Shown: positions 47,991 through 57,538, numbered from the stretch's first letter. The stretch is DNA of 64,000 nt from Streptomyces sp. NBC_00483 (GCF_036013745.1 NZ_CP107880.1:8370001-8434000), one strand, 5' to 3'. Numbers and translations are program-made. Notes: a model not told the origin generated them from the letters alone.

Positions 47991-50936
47991 TCATGGTTGT
48001 GCCGGTCGTGAGCGGTGGGTGCCCTGGGCGCGCTGATCGAGGAGCTGGGCCAGGTGCAGGCCGGGCCGCGAGGGATCGAGCTGGTTCACTTGCCGGGCGC
48101 AGGAGAAACCGTCGGTGAGTACGGCGGCGTGGCGGTCGGTGGCGCGCAGCGCGGGGGCGAGCGCGTTCTCCGCGACCTGCATGCTCACGTCGTAGTGCTG
48201 CGCCTCGAAGCCGAAGTTGCCCGCCACGCCGCAGCAGCCATCGGCGTCGACGACGTCGCGTACGCCGGCCGCTGCGAGCACCGTGCGTTGGGCGGCGGCG
48301 CCGAAGACCGAGTACTCGTGGCAGTGTGCTTGGAGCACGACCTGATCCGGCAACGGCCTTGCCGGGGACGGCTTCCACCCTGCTTCCACACGGTTGGCGA
48401 GGTACGCGGCGAAGCTGCGCACGCGGGCCGCCACGCGCTTGGCCTGCTCCGTGTGGACCAGTTCGGGCAGGTCCTTGCGCAGCGCGGCCGCACAGCTCGG
48501 CTCGATGACGACGATCGGCCGGTCGGTGCCGTCGTCGAGTGCTTCCGCGGTCTTGGAGAGCAGCCGCTTCGCGGTACCGAGCTGGCCCGTCGAGATCCAC
48601 GTCAGACCGCAGCAGGCATCCGCGGAACACTCGACGGCGTTGCCGGAATCCGTGAGTACGCGAGCCGACGCACCGGCGACCTCGGGTCGGAAGCCGCGGG
48701 TGAAGGTGTCCACGAACAGGACCACTGAGTCCTGGTCGGCGGCCCCGTCAGGAGGATGGATACCGGCGTCGGAGATCTCGCGCCGCCACTCGTCCGCGCC
48801 GGCGAACCGCGGAAGCGCGCGCCGCGTGGTGAGCCCGCCCGCCGCCGCGGCGACCTTGGCCAACGGGGTGGCGAGAACCGCGTTGACGAGCCTGGAGAGG
48901 CGCCCCGTCAGCTTGAGCCATCGAGGGAGCCAGCCGAGCGAGAAGTGTGCGAGGGGCCGCCGACGGCCACGGTAGTAGTGGTCGAAGAACTCCGCCTTGT
49001 ACGTGGCCATGTCCACACCGGCCGGGCAGTCGGTCGAGCAGGCCTTGCACGCGAGGCACAGGTCCAGTGCCTCGCGGACCTCTTCGGACCGCCAGCCCTC
49101 CTCGACCGTGCGGGCGCCACGGACCATGTCCTGAAGGACGCGGGCGCGGCCTCGCGTCGAGTCCTTCTCGTCGCGTGTGGCGCGGTAGCTCGGGCACATC
49201 ACGCCGCCGCTGTCCGCGCGGCACCGGCCCACGCCGATGCAGCCCTGAGTGGCGTGCACCCAAGGGTCCGTCCCGGCGGATGCCGCCGGGCTCAGGTCGA
49301 AGCTCGTGCGCCATTCGCGCTCCGGCACTCCCGCGAGGGCGAGGTGGGCGTCCATCGGGTCGGGATCCGTCATGGAGCCGGGGTTCAGGATGCCGTCGGG
49401 GTCCCACAGTCGTCGGCACTCGGCGAACGCGGCCATCACCGCCGGCGAGTACATGAGGGGCAGCAGCTCGGATCGGGCCCGGCCGTCGCCGTGCTCGCCG
49501 GACAGCGATCCGCCGTGCCGGACCACGAGTTCCGCCGCTTGCCGAGTGAACCGGCGGAAGACGCCGCGGCCCTCCTCGCTGCGCAGGTCGTAGGTGATGC
49601 GGATGTGCATGCAGCCCGCGCCGAAGTGTCCGTACATGACCCCGGTGAGTTGGTGTGCGGCGAGGAGTTCGCGGAGGTCGGCGAGGTAGTCGGCGAGCCG
49701 CTCGGGTGCGACGGCCGAGTCCTCCCAGCCGGGCCACGACTCACCCCCGGACGCCAGACGTGAGGACAGTCCTGCCCCGTCCTCCCGGACACGCCAGAGG
49801 GAAGCCCGTTCCGCCGGGTCCGCGGCCGCTCGGCCCTGGACGAGCCGCCCGTTCCGCGCGAGCCGTGCGAGAAGCCGGTCCGCCTGGGCGGCGACGGACG
49901 CCGGGTCGTCGCCGTCGAGGTCCACAAAGAGCCATGCGCGGCCCTCGGGCAGCCCCAGGACGGCATCCGCCCCTCGACGATGCCGCATCGTGGCCACGAT
50001 GGCCTCGTCGGTGCCCTCGACGGCGGCCGGCGAGAACCCGAGGATCGTGGGGATGTCGCGGGCGGCGTCGACGACGTCCTCGTATCCGAGGCACACGAGC
50101 AGTGCGCTCGCCGGCTTCGGTACGAGTTTCATGCGGGCGCCGACGACGATGGCCCACGTGCCCTCGGAACCGACCACCGCGCGGGCGATGTTGAACTTCT
50201 TCTCCGGCAGGAGGTTCTCGAGGTGATAGCCGGACACCTGCCGGGGGATGCGGCCGAGTTCGAGGCGGAAGACGCTCAGATTCTCCTGCGCGAGCCGGGC
50301 CAGTGACTCCGTGAGGGACTTCGCCCGGGCGGCGGAGAAGGCGTCGGTGGGACGGGTGGCCGACAGCCCGGTCTCGGTTGCCGTGAGCCGTGCGCCGTCG
50401 GCGGTGACGAGGTCGATCTCCGTCACGTGGTCGGAGGTGCGGCCGTAGCGGACGGAGTGGTTGCCGCACGCGTCGTTGCCGATCGCTCCACCGACGGTGG
50501 CGCGATTCTTGGACGAGGGGTCGGGCGCGAACGTACGGCGACCACCGGTGACGCGTTCCACCTCGCGGGACAGCGTCGCGAGGACGACACCGGGCTCGAC
50601 GTCGACCGTCCCGGCCTCCTCGTCGATGCCGAGGACGCGGTCCATGTGCCGGGAGAGGTCCAGGACAAGTCCGGGGCCAACCGCGTTGCCTGCCATGGAC
50701 GTTCCGCCGCCTCGGGCGATGACGGCGGTGCCGATCGCCCGGCACGCCGCGACAGCGGCCACGACGTCCTCGACGGTGCGCGGGAAGGCGACGGCGAGCG
50801 GTTCGACGCGGTAGTTGGAGGCGTCGTACGCGTACTCGGCACGCCGCCGCGACGACGCGTCCGCCGGGACCCCTGCCTCCGCGAGGCGCCGGAGCAGCTC
50901 GGTCGCCGGGGCGCTGACGGAATCGGTCGTGGGCAT
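47991..50936 (-). CDS. FAD-linked oxidase / Fe-S dehydrogenase (D-lactate/glycolate dehydrogenase type)
   Basis: Predicted 981 residues. The N-terminal FAD-binding PCMH domain has AVIARGGGTSMAGNAVGPGL (about 71-90) and SSKNRATVGGAIGNDACGNH. The FAD-oxidase C domain has YGHFGAGCMHIRITYD and GGSLSGEHGDGRARSELLPL. Iron-sulfur segments are CIGVGRCRADSGGVMCPSYR and CLACKACSTDCPAGVDM. C-terminal CCG-domain motifs are CCGLTWIS and CCGVAGNFGFE. This is the single-chain Dld/GlcDF-type 2-hydroxyacid dehydrogenase, oxidising a 2-hydroxy acid and passing electrons to quinone. ATG 50936 follows GAAAGAGAG. Likely last gene of a three-gene unit driven from the divergent promoter at 53412. Substrate unknown. 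Confidence 0.88.
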   Translation of the reverse strand: MPTTDSVSAPATELLRRLAEAGVPADASSRRRAEYAYDASNYRVEPLAVAFPRTVEDVVAAVAACRAIGTAVIARGGGTSMAGNAVGPGLVLDLSRHMDRVLGIDEEAGTVDVEPGVVLATLSREVERVTGGRRTFAPDPSSKNRATVGGAIGNDACGNHSVRYGRTSDHVTEIDLVTADGARLTATETGLSATRPTDAFSAARAKSLTESLARLAQENLSVFRLELGRIPRQVSGYHLENLLPEKKFNIARAVVGSEGTWAIVVGARMKLVPKPASALLVCLGYEDVVDAARDIPTILGFSPAAVEGTDEAIVATMRHRRGADAVLGLPEGRAWLFVDLDGDDPASVAAQADRLLARLARNGRLVQGRAAADPAERASLWRVREDGAGLSSRLASGGESWPGWEDSAVAPERLADYLADLRELLAAHQLTGVMYGHFGAGCMHIRITYDLRSEEGRGVFRRFTRQAAELVVRHGGSLSGEHGDGRARSELLPLMYSPAVMAAFAECRRLWDPDGILNPGSMTDPDPMDAHLALAGVPEREWRTSFDLSPAASAGTDPWVHATQGCIGVGRCRADSGGVMCPSYRATRDEKDSTRGRARVLQDMVRGARTVEEGWRSEEVREALDLCLACKACSTDCPAGVDMATYKAEFFDHYYRGRRRPLAHFSLGWLPRWLKLTGRLSRLVNAVLATPLAKVAAAAGGLTTRRALPRFAGADEWRREISDAGIHPPDGAADQDSVVLFVDTFTRGFRPEVAGASARVLTDSGNAVECSADACCGLTWISTGQLGTAKRLLSKTAEALDDGTDRPIVVIEPSCAAALRKDLPELVHTEQAKRVAARVRSFAAYLANRVEAGWKPSPARPLPDQVVLQAHCHEYSVFGAAAQRTVLAAAGVRDVVDADGCCGVAGNFGFEAQHYDVSMQVAENALAPALRATDRHAAVLTDGFSCARQVNQLDPSRPGLHLAQLLDQRAQGTHRSRPAQP

Positions 50937-51052
50937 GAGCTCTCTTTCGGAATGACGGGTGGCAGCGGCGACCGCGGCGCCGGGCAGGCGCTCGTGGCCG
51001 GTGTCGGATCGTGCTTCTCGCCGCCGACGGTTCCTTCACGGGCGATCCGGAA

Positions 51053-52261
51053 CTACGTCGACGGATGGCGCGGACCGACCCCGATCACATCGAGGTCATG
51101 GCCGATGACCAGGCGCCCGTCGAACCCGTCGGCGGCGCGCTGGAACTGCGCGTCCTTGCCGTTGCCGGGGACGATGTGGGAGAGCACCAAGGTTTTCGCG
51201 TTGGCCTCCTGGGCGACCTTGCCGACGTCCTCCACCAGGGTGTGCGCCTTGAGGAGGTGGTTGTACATGGATTCCTCGTCGGGGTCCCGTGGTGCGGGGT
51301 AGAGCGAGGCGACCCATGTCTTGTCGATGACTTCATGGACGAGCACGTCGGCGTCGCGTGCGAGCGCGACCAGGTTGGGGTTCTTCCCGGTGTCTCCGGA
51401 GAACACCACCGAGCCGTCGTCGGTGTCGAACCGGTAGGCGAGCGCGGGGAACACCGGCGCGTGGTTCACCAGCGTCGCGGACACCCGCACGCGATCGTCC
51501 TCGTAGAAGGTGAAGGGTTCCATCGCGGGACAGGGGGCGCCGTTGGGGTCGGCCGTGTACTGCGGCGGGACCGGGACGTCCCTGGCCTCCCACAGCTGTC
51601 GCGGATGCGGTTTCGCGTTGTCGAACATGCGGTCGTTGATGTCGGTCGCGTAGGCGCGTACGAGGAGGTCTACCATCTGCCGGGTGCCCGGGGTGGGGGT
51701 TTCTCCGCCCACGGGTTCCGGTGCTTCGCGATGGCCGAACACCGGGGGCAGCTGCCCCCGGTTGCCGGGGCCCCAGATCGGGAAGCGGTCGGCGTGCTGG
51801 AGGCCGTTGTAGAGGCCTTCGGTCAGGATGTTCGGCAGATCCACGGTGTGGTCGGAGTGCAGGTGTGTCAGGAAGACCCCGGCCAGGACGTCGAGCGGAC
51901 CGTCGAAGACGGTGTCGAAGTTGGGGCCGAGGCGGGCCTTTCGCAGCTGCCGAACGACTCCGTGGCCCGCGTCGATCAGGTAGTACCGGTCACCCACCAC
52001 GAGCGCCGAGGCGATGCCCTCCCTGGTGCCGCCCGGCCAGTACGGCGGTCCGCCGGAGGTTCCCAGCAGGACCAGCCGGGTGCGTCGGCCGTCGTGGGGC
52101 ACGGGGCCGAATTCCCTTGCTGTGTACGGGATTTGCGCCGCGCCGGCCTCGGTCGGGTACATCACCCCCGCCGCGGTCATTGCGGCGCCGCCGGCCAGGC
52201 CGGTGAGGACGTTGCGCCGCGGGACGCTTCCGGGCCGGGTTCGGGCGAGAAACTCACACAT
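51053..52261 (-). CDS. Exported MBL-fold metallo-hydrolase (Tat signal)
   Basis: Predicted 402 residues. The N-terminus carries a twin-arginine signal (SVPRRNVLTGLAGGAAMTAA, Arg15-Arg16) ending near AGAAQ, so folded export is expected. The metallo-beta-lactamase core has LTHLHSDHTVDL (His133, His135, Asp137, His138), then VVFSGDTGKNPNLV and LVLSHIVPG, giving a two-metal hydrolase site of the arylsulfatase/RNase Z-like type. ATG 52261 is preceded by AAGGAG. Gaps of 93 and 116 bases to its neighbours suggest one operon with the alpha/beta hydrolase and FAD dehydrogenase. Substrate unknown; a lactone or ester would fit the neighbours. Confidence 0.87.
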   Translation of the reverse strand: MCEFLARTRPGSVPRRNVLTGLAGGAAMTAAGVMYPTEAGAAQIPYTAREFGPVPHDGRRTRLVLLGTSGGPPYWPGGTREGIASALVVGDRYYLIDAGHGVVRQLRKARLGPNFDTVFDGPLDVLAGVFLTHLHSDHTVDLPNILTEGLYNGLQHADRFPIWGPGNRGQLPPVFGHREAPEPVGGETPTPGTRQMVDLLVRAYATDINDRMFDNAKPHPRQLWEARDVPVPPQYTADPNGAPCPAMEPFTFYEDDRVRVSATLVNHAPVFPALAYRFDTDDGSVVFSGDTGKNPNLVALARDADVLVHEVIDKTWVASLYPAPRDPDEESMYNHLLKAHTLVEDVGKVAQEANAKTLVLSHIVPGNGKDAQFQRAADGFDGRLVIGHDLDVIGVGPRHPST

Positions 52262-52354
52262 CGATGTCTCCTTGAGCTGGAGAGGCTGGGGAGTGGTGCG
52301 GTTCTGCTGGCGTCCGGGACCGTACGAGGGGCGGACGCGAGTCTGGCCGGGGCC

Positions 52355-53257
52355 CTACGAGGGGCGGACGCCGCCGTGTTCGGGGTCCAGCGTTCCCGGC
52401 GTGGCCTCGTGCCGGAGCAGTTCGAAGGCGGCTGCGGCCGCAACCGGCCAGGCGGGCCCGCCTGGGTCGACGACATCGAAGTGGTTCGCCCCTTCGAGAG
52501 GGGAGAGGTCGACCGTGTCACCGAGCCCTGTCGCACGCTCGGTGAAGCGACGGGCGTCCGAGATCAGATGGCGCCTGCTGTCCGCGTTGCCGACGATGAC
52601 CTTGAGCGGGACGCCGAGCGGGAGCATCTGCGTCGGGGAAGCCGCCCCGAGGCGTGTCTCGGCCTCCTCGACGCCGTCGGTGTCCGCACCCAACAGCGTG
52701 CGGATCGTGGGTTCTTCGAGCCGGTAGGAGAGGTCGAGGGCACCGGCGAGCGAGACCGCTCCGCACACCGGCAGCGGATCGGGTACGTACAGGGGGCTGT
52801 CCTCGGGGACCCGGTGCCGGCCGGCGGCCCACACGCCCAGATGCCCGCCGGAGGAGTGGCCGACCACCACGACGCGATCGAGGTCCAGTTGGTGAGGGCC
52901 GGCCAGCGCACGGAGGTGGTCGAGGCCCGCGCCGACGTCGAGGAACGTTCCCGGCCAGCCGCCGCCCTCGTGGCCCACGCGCCGGAACTCCAGGTTCCAG
53001 GTCGCCACTCCGGCCTCGGTGAGCGTGGCCGCCAGCGGATCGCCGTAGCTCATGTTCCAGTTGGCGGACCAGCCTCCTCCGTGGACGAAGACGACCACCG
53101 GGTGGCCGCCCGGGGCGGTCCGGTCGGGCAGCCGCAGGTCGCCGAACTGCAGCGGGTCGTCGCCGTAACGGATGCGGCGATCCGCTGGTGTGGGAGGCAG
53201 CCACTCCACGATGTCCTGCTCGGTGGGGTTGGCGTACTCGACCGCGCTGCGGTGCAT
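52355..53257 (-). CDS. Alpha/beta hydrolase, esterase/formamidase type
   Basis: Predicted 300 residues. The oxyanion motif HGGGW is at 59-63 and the nucleophile elbow GHSSGG has Ser135. Downstream, IVGNADSRRH supplies a likely Asp and EGANHFDVV the His, completing the triad. Overall layout (short cap, HGGGWSANWNMSYGDPLAA) is that of BD-FAE/hormone-sensitive-lipase-like esterases and of kynurenine formamidase-like enzymes. No signal peptide. ATG 53257 is preceded by GAGGAGA. First gene of the minus-strand unit, 155 bases from its TATGCT promoter, and divergent from a MarR gene. Formamidase activity would suit the nearby aminoaromatic cluster but is speculation. Confidence 0.85.
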   Translation of the reverse strand: MHRSAVEYANPTEQDIVEWLPPTPADRRIRYGDDPLQFGDLRLPDRTAPGGHPVVVFVHGGGWSANWNMSYGDPLAATLTEAGVATWNLEFRRVGHEGGGWPGTFLDVGAGLDHLRALAGPHQLDLDRVVVVGHSSGGHLGVWAAGRHRVPEDSPLYVPDPLPVCGAVSLAGALDLSYRLEEPTIRTLLGADTDGVEEAETRLGAASPTQMLPLGVPLKVIVGNADSRRHLISDARRFTERATGLGDTVDLSPLEGANHFDVVDPGGPAWPVAAAAAFELLRHEATPGTLDPEHGGVRPS

Positions 53258-53406
53258 GGACTTCTCCTCGTGCAGGTCGACTCGTGCAGGTCGACGTGGG
53301 GTGGATGGATCACGCGATTCAGGTCCCCGAGTTGCGGCCATGGGCCGGGAGCGGGGCGGCCGAAGAGAAGGACAGAGCTGCGCAGCAGGCCCACGCCGAG
53401 GAACGG

Positions 53407-53521
53407 TAGGCAGCATACGTCTCATGTTGCCTCTGTCAACGTCCTCGTATCACGCCGTTCAGCTGTGGTTTTGCTTCACATCGGGGTCTTGACGCTTGGA
53501 ATGTACGACGTATGCTGCCTA
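53407..53521. promoter_or_regulatory. Divergent promoters with 15-bp mirror operators
   Basis: TAGGCAGCATACGTC (53407-53421) and its exact reverse complement (53507-53521) lie 100 bp apart. Each covers a -10 TATGCT: the minus-strand promoter is TTGACA 53439-53434 with -10 53417-53412, and the plus-strand promoter is TTGACG 53489-53494 with -10 53511-53516. Both have 16-base spacers. The MarR protein encoded 91 bases downstream is the obvious candidate to bind both and shut off itself and the hydrolase operon. Confidence 0.85.
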
Positions 53522-53611
53522 TATGTTTCGGTCCTCAGCCGGGGCGGAACCTGGGTGCCCCCGTCCCGGATCCGCCACCATGCATCCGGCGCACACGGCA
53601 AGCTGGGAACG

Positions 53612-54091
53612 ATGAACTCCAACGACACTTCCGGATCGGACGAACAGGCCGGCGATCGGCTCCTCGACGAGTTCGATCTCACGCAGAACATCTCCCACCT
53701 GCTGCGCCGGGCGCACTTCCGCGCGGAGGCGATCTTCAAGCAGGAGATGGCCGGCCATGAGCTCACCCCCCGACAGAAGGCGCTGCTCCTCGCCGCTCGC
53801 CAGCGGCCCGGGGCGACCGTCAACGAGCTGGCCAAACAGATCGCGCTCGATCGCAACTCGACGGCCGAGATGCTGGGCCGCCTTGTTCAGCAGGGCTTAC
53901 TGGAGAAGACACCGGCCCCGACGGACAAGCGGGCATCGGCCGTCCACATCACTGAGGACGGTTCCGATCTCCTGCGTACGGTCATGAGGGACGACCAGCA
54001 CGTCGAGGACCGGATCGTCGAGCCGCTTCCCGAGGAGTACCGGCCGCTGTTCCGTAAGTGCCTGCGCATCATGAACGGCCTCGAAGAATGA
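53612..54091 (+). CDS. MarR-family regulator
   Basis: Predicted 159 residues. Dimer helix DLTQNISHLLRRAHFRAEAI; winged helix ELTPRQKALLLAARQRPGAT, VNELAKQIALDRNSTAEMLG (recognition) and EKTPAPTDKRASAVHITEDG (wing with the conserved D-x-R). It contains a TTA leucine codon at 53897, so translation may depend on the bldA tRNA and thus on development. ATG 53612 has only a weak GGGAA site. Transcribed from the plus-strand arm of the mirror promoter and probably autoregulated; aromatic acids are typical MarR ligands. Confidence 0.9.
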   Translation: MNSNDTSGSDEQAGDRLLDEFDLTQNISHLLRRAHFRAEAIFKQEMAGHELTPRQKALLLAARQRPGATVNELAKQIALDRNSTAEMLGRLVQQGLLEKTPAPTDKRASAVHITEDGSDLLRTVMRDDQHVEDRIVEPLPEEYRPLFRKCLRIMNGLEE

Positions 54092-54219
54092 CGTTGAACG
54101 GCCTCGGATAATGACGGCCGGTCCGTCGCCGGAGTACCGGTCGAGGTAGAGGTTCTCAATCGCGCACCCCGAATCCGTGGCACTGATGAGTGAGCACTAT
54201 CGCGGTGAGGCGATACACC

Positions 54220-55035
54220 ATGCACAACGACACCTACGACCGCACCAAAGTCCTGGACAAAGCAGTCCTGGTCCTCTTCAGCTTCACCGCCGAGGACCAG
54301 GCGGTCTCCTTCAGCGAACTGATGGAGCGCACCGGATTTCCCCGGGCGACGCTGCACAGAACTCTCGCCGATCTCGTCGCGGTGAATCTGGTCGAACGGA
54401 CGCCGGAACGCGGATATCGGCTCGGCCGTGATCTATTCCAGCTCGGCATGAGGGCTTTCAACGAGCGGAATCTACTCGAAGTGGCCACGCCGTTCATGGA
54501 GGACGTGTACGAACGCACCCACCAGACCGTGCACCTCGGCATCATCGACCGCACGGAAGTGGTGTACATCGCCAAGATCGGCGGTCATCGCCAGGCCGTC
54601 ACGCCCTCCCGCGTGGGCGGCCGCATGCCCCTGCACTGCACCGCGGTCGGAAAGGCGCTGCTGGCCCACGCGCCCGACGAACTCCTGGGCCGTGTCCTGC
54701 GACAAGGCCTGAAGCCGAGGACCGGCCGCACCATCGTCTCGGCCCACGTGCTGCGGCAGCAGCTGGCGACGGTTGCCGCCGCCGGTGTCGCCTACGAGTA
54801 CGAGGAATCGGCCCAGGGCATCGCCTGCGTAGCCGCTCCCGTGCTCGATCACAGCAATACTCCGATTGCCGCAGTCAGTGTCACCGGGCCCCTTCCAGGA
54901 TTCCGTCCCGAGCGGCACAGCAGAGCAATCTGTGTCGCCGCCACCGGAATTGCGAAGGTGCTGCGGAGTTCGGAAAGCCGTCAGCGGGAAATCAAGGCCT
55001 CCAGTTCCAGTGGCCGGAACTCCGGGCTGGATTGA
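54220..55035 (+). CDS. IclR-family regulator of aminoaromatic cluster
   Basis: Predicted 271 residues. DNA-binding domain VLDKAVLVLFSFTAEDQAVS, FSELMERTGFPRATLHRTLA; effector domain ATPFMEDVYERTHQTVHLGI, GGRMPLHCTAVGKALLAHAP, VAYEYEESAQGIACVAAPVL and IAAVSVTGPL. The C-terminal 20 residues are Ser-rich and unconserved. ATG 54220 follows GGTGAGG. It is directly upstream of, and on the same strand as, the ring-cleavage operon starting 180 bases on, so it is the likely activator or repressor of that operon. IclR proteins commonly control aromatic catabolism. Confidence 0.9.
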   Translation: MHNDTYDRTKVLDKAVLVLFSFTAEDQAVSFSELMERTGFPRATLHRTLADLVAVNLVERTPERGYRLGRDLFQLGMRAFNERNLLEVATPFMEDVYERTHQTVHLGIIDRTEVVYIAKIGGHRQAVTPSRVGGRMPLHCTAVGKALLAHAPDELLGRVLRQGLKPRTGRTIVSAHVLRQQLATVAAAGVAYEYEESAQGIACVAAPVLDHSNTPIAAVSVTGPLPGFRPERHSRAICVAATGIAKVLRSSESRQREIKASSSSGRNSGLD

Positions 55036-55215
55036 CGCGGAAATCTCCGCACATACTGGCCTTCACCCCGTGGTGAAGGTGCTGTTCAAAGAAGACCTTC
55101 GCCGTTTCATCTGGTTGCCGCGCGGCTCCGAAACCTCCCGGCAGCGACAGGGTGAGCAATACATGGGCGGTCCCGCGGGACGCCGTCCCATTCTCGGAAA
55201 CGAAAGGGATTCACC

Positions 55216-56718
55216 TTGCCTGCGCATGAACCGGCCTTCAATGGGCCAGGCGACACCTCGGCCGCCTGGATCAGTAACTTCGTCGACGGGGAATTCGTCG
55301 AGCCCGACCCCGGACGCTTCTTTGACGCCGTCGACCCCGCGACCGGGAAGGTGTTCGCGCAGGTTCACGAGGCCGACGGCCCCCTGGTGGACCGTGCCGT
55401 CAACGCGGCGCGGCGCGCCCTCGACCAGGGATGGGCCGACACCGCGGTCCAGGAGCGGGTGGCCCTTCTGCGCCGGGTCGCGGACGGCATCGAGTGCCGC
55501 TTCGAGGACTTCGTCACGGCCGAGGTACGCGACACCGGTAAGCCCGTCACCCAGGCACGCACCCTCGACGTCGCCCGCGCCGTGCAGAACTTCCGGGCCT
55601 TCGCGGACATCGTGGCCGCAGCAGGCGAAGAGTCGTACCTCAGTGAACTGACCGGTGGCCGACGGGCGTTGAACTACACCGTGCGCAAGCCGCTCGGCGT
55701 GGTGGCGGTCATCGTGCCCTGGAACCTCCCGCTGCTGCTCCTCACATGGAAGGTCGCGCCCGCGCTCGCCTGCGGGAACGCGGTCGTCGTCAAGCCCAGC
55801 GAGGAGACGCCCGGCACCGCGACCCTGCTCGCCGAGGTGATGCGGGAGGCCGGAGCCCCGCGCGGTGTCTACAACGTCGTGCACGGCTTCGGTGGTGGTT
55901 CGGCGGGGCAGTTCCTGACCGAGCACGAGGGCATCGACGGTGTCACCTTCACCGGCTCGTCCGCGACCGGGGCCTCCGTCATGCGGGCCGTGGCGCCGCG
56001 GGTCCGCCCGGTGTCCTTCGAACTCGGAGGCAAGAACGCGGCGATCGTCTTCGACGACGTCGATGTCGACGAGGCCGTCGACGGGCTGGCCCGATCGGTG
56101 TTCACCAACACGGGCCAGGTCTGCCTGTGCACGGAACGGGTGTACGTCCAGCGGCGGGTCTTCGACGAGATCGCCGACGGCCTGGTCCGCCGCGCCCAGG
56201 GACTGCGGATGGCCGACCCCTGGTCCGAGACCACCACCACCGGACCGCTGATCTCGCAGAACCACCGCTCCAAGGTCTTCGACTACATGGCGTCCGCGGA
56301 GCAGGCCGGCGCGACGGTGCTGACCGGCGGAGGCGTCCCGGCGATGGGTGAGCTGTCCGGCGGCTCGTGGATCGAACCGACCCTGTGGACCGGCCTGACG
56401 AACAAGGACCGGGCCGTCCGCGAGGAGATCTTCGGCCCCGTGGCGGCGCTCATCCCCTTCGACACCACCGAAGAGGCCGTCACGCTCGCCAACGACACCG
56501 ACTACGGACTCGCCGCCGCCGTGTGGACCAACGACCTGCGGCGCGGTCACGACGTCGCGCAGCGCATGCGGACCGGCATCTCCTGGGTCAACACCTGGTT
56601 CACCCGCGAACTGCGCTCGCCCTTCGGCGGGGCCGGCCTCTCCGGCATCGGCCGGGAGGGCGGCGAGCACTCCCTGCACTTCTACACCGAGCCCACGAAC
56701 GTGTGCGTGCAGCTGTGA
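55216..56718 (+). CDS. amnC: 2-(amino/hydroxy)muconic semialdehyde dehydrogenase
   Basis: Predicted 500 residues, standard ALDH length. Catalytic Glu269 is in SFELGGKNAAIVF and nucleophile Cys303 in NTGQVCLCTERVYV. The NAD-binding elements are VIVPWNLPLLLLTWKVAPAL and FTGSSATGASVM, and EEIFGPVAALIPF follows later. Within ALDHs, the SGIGREGGEHSLHFYTEPTN tail resembles muconic semialdehyde dehydrogenases (XylG, AmnC). It would oxidise the semialdehyde formed by the ring-cleaving dioxygenase encoded downstream. TTG 55216 with AAAGGG seven bases before is the best start. First gene of the catabolic operon. Confidence 0.88.
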   Translation: MPAHEPAFNGPGDTSAAWISNFVDGEFVEPDPGRFFDAVDPATGKVFAQVHEADGPLVDRAVNAARRALDQGWADTAVQERVALLRRVADGIECRFEDFVTAEVRDTGKPVTQARTLDVARAVQNFRAFADIVAAAGEESYLSELTGGRRALNYTVRKPLGVVAVIVPWNLPLLLLTWKVAPALACGNAVVVKPSEETPGTATLLAEVMREAGAPRGVYNVVHGFGGGSAGQFLTEHEGIDGVTFTGSSATGASVMRAVAPRVRPVSFELGGKNAAIVFDDVDVDEAVDGLARSVFTNTGQVCLCTERVYVQRRVFDEIADGLVRRAQGLRMADPWSETTTTGPLISQNHRSKVFDYMASAEQAGATVLTGGGVPAMGELSGGSWIEPTLWTGLTNKDRAVREEIFGPVAALIPFDTTEEAVTLANDTDYGLAAAVWTNDLRRGHDVAQRMRTGISWVNTWFTRELRSPFGGAGLSGIGREGGEHSLHFYTEPTNVCVQL

Positions 56719-56767
56719 CCGCGACCCCGTCCCCGTACGCCGCCACCCCTGCCAGTAAGGAGCTCCG

Positions 56768-57538
56768 ATGAGCCTGCCGGAGACCACCCTCGACGCCCTC
56801 GCGCAGCGCCTCGACGAGGCGGCCGTGAAGCGCGCCGACACCCCCAGCCTCGCCGACGACGTCGAGTTGTCCGTGGCGGACGCCTACGCGGTCCAACAGC
56901 GGCTGCTGGCCCGCCGGTTGGAGCGCGGAGAGTCGTTCGTCGGCGTGAAGCTCGGCTTCACCAGCCGCGCCAAGATGATCCAGATGGGGGTGTCCGACGT
57001 GATCGTCGGACGCCTCACGGACGTGATGGGGTATACCGACGGTGACTCGGTGGGCCTGTCCACCTTCATCCACCCGAAGGTCGAGCCGGAAGTCGCCTTC
57101 CGTCTCGCCGCCGACGTCGACCTCGACGGTCCCAGCGCCGCCATCGAGTCCGCGGTCGACGCCGTCGCGCCCGCCATGGAGATCATCGACTCCCGCTACC
57201 GCGACTTCCGGTTCACCTACGAGGACGTCATCGCCGACAACACCTCCGCGGCGGCCTACGTCATCGGCGCCTGGCAGCCCCTCCAGGACGTCGACGACCT
57301 GGAGGTGCGCCTCGAAACCCCGGAGACCACCGCGACCGGTTCCACCGCGGCGATCCTCGGCGCCCCTACCCAGGCCCTGCACGCGCTCGTCGACATGTGC
57401 CGTCGCCACCGCATCCCCCTGCGTGCCGGGGACGTCGTCCTGGCGGGCGCGGCGACCGCGGCCGTCCCCTTCACCGAGGGGGTCACGCAGTGCGACGTGG
57501 CCGGACTCGGACGAGTAACTGTGCGAGGTACCAAGTGA
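56768..57538 (+). CDS. 2-oxopent-4-enoate hydratase / 4-oxalocrotonate decarboxylase family
   Basis: Predicted 256 residues. Family motifs are [80 protein letters not shown] and [20 protein letters not shown]. The EPE residues and downstream Glu/Asp bind the divalent metal. Hydratase (XylJ) and decarboxylase (XylI, AmnE) share this fold; the context after a muconic semialdehyde dehydrogenase and beside a deaminase favours decarboxylase. ATG 56768 has AAGGAG upstream. Its stop overlaps the RidA-like start (GTGA). A separate second family member is not present, so the lower pathway is incomplete here. Confidence 0.85.
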   Translation: MSLPETTLDALAQRLDEAAVKRADTPSLADDVELSVADAYAVQQRLLARRLERGESFVGVKLGFTSRAKMIQMGVSDVIVGRLTDVMGYTDGDSVGLSTFIHPKVEPEVAFRLAADVDLDGPSAAIESAVDAVAPAMEIIDSRYRDFRFTYEDVIADNTSAAAYVIGAWQPLQDVDDLEVRLETPETTATGSTAAILGAPTQALHALVDMCRRHRIPLRAGDVVLAGAATAAVPFTEGVTQCDVAGLGRVTVRGTK

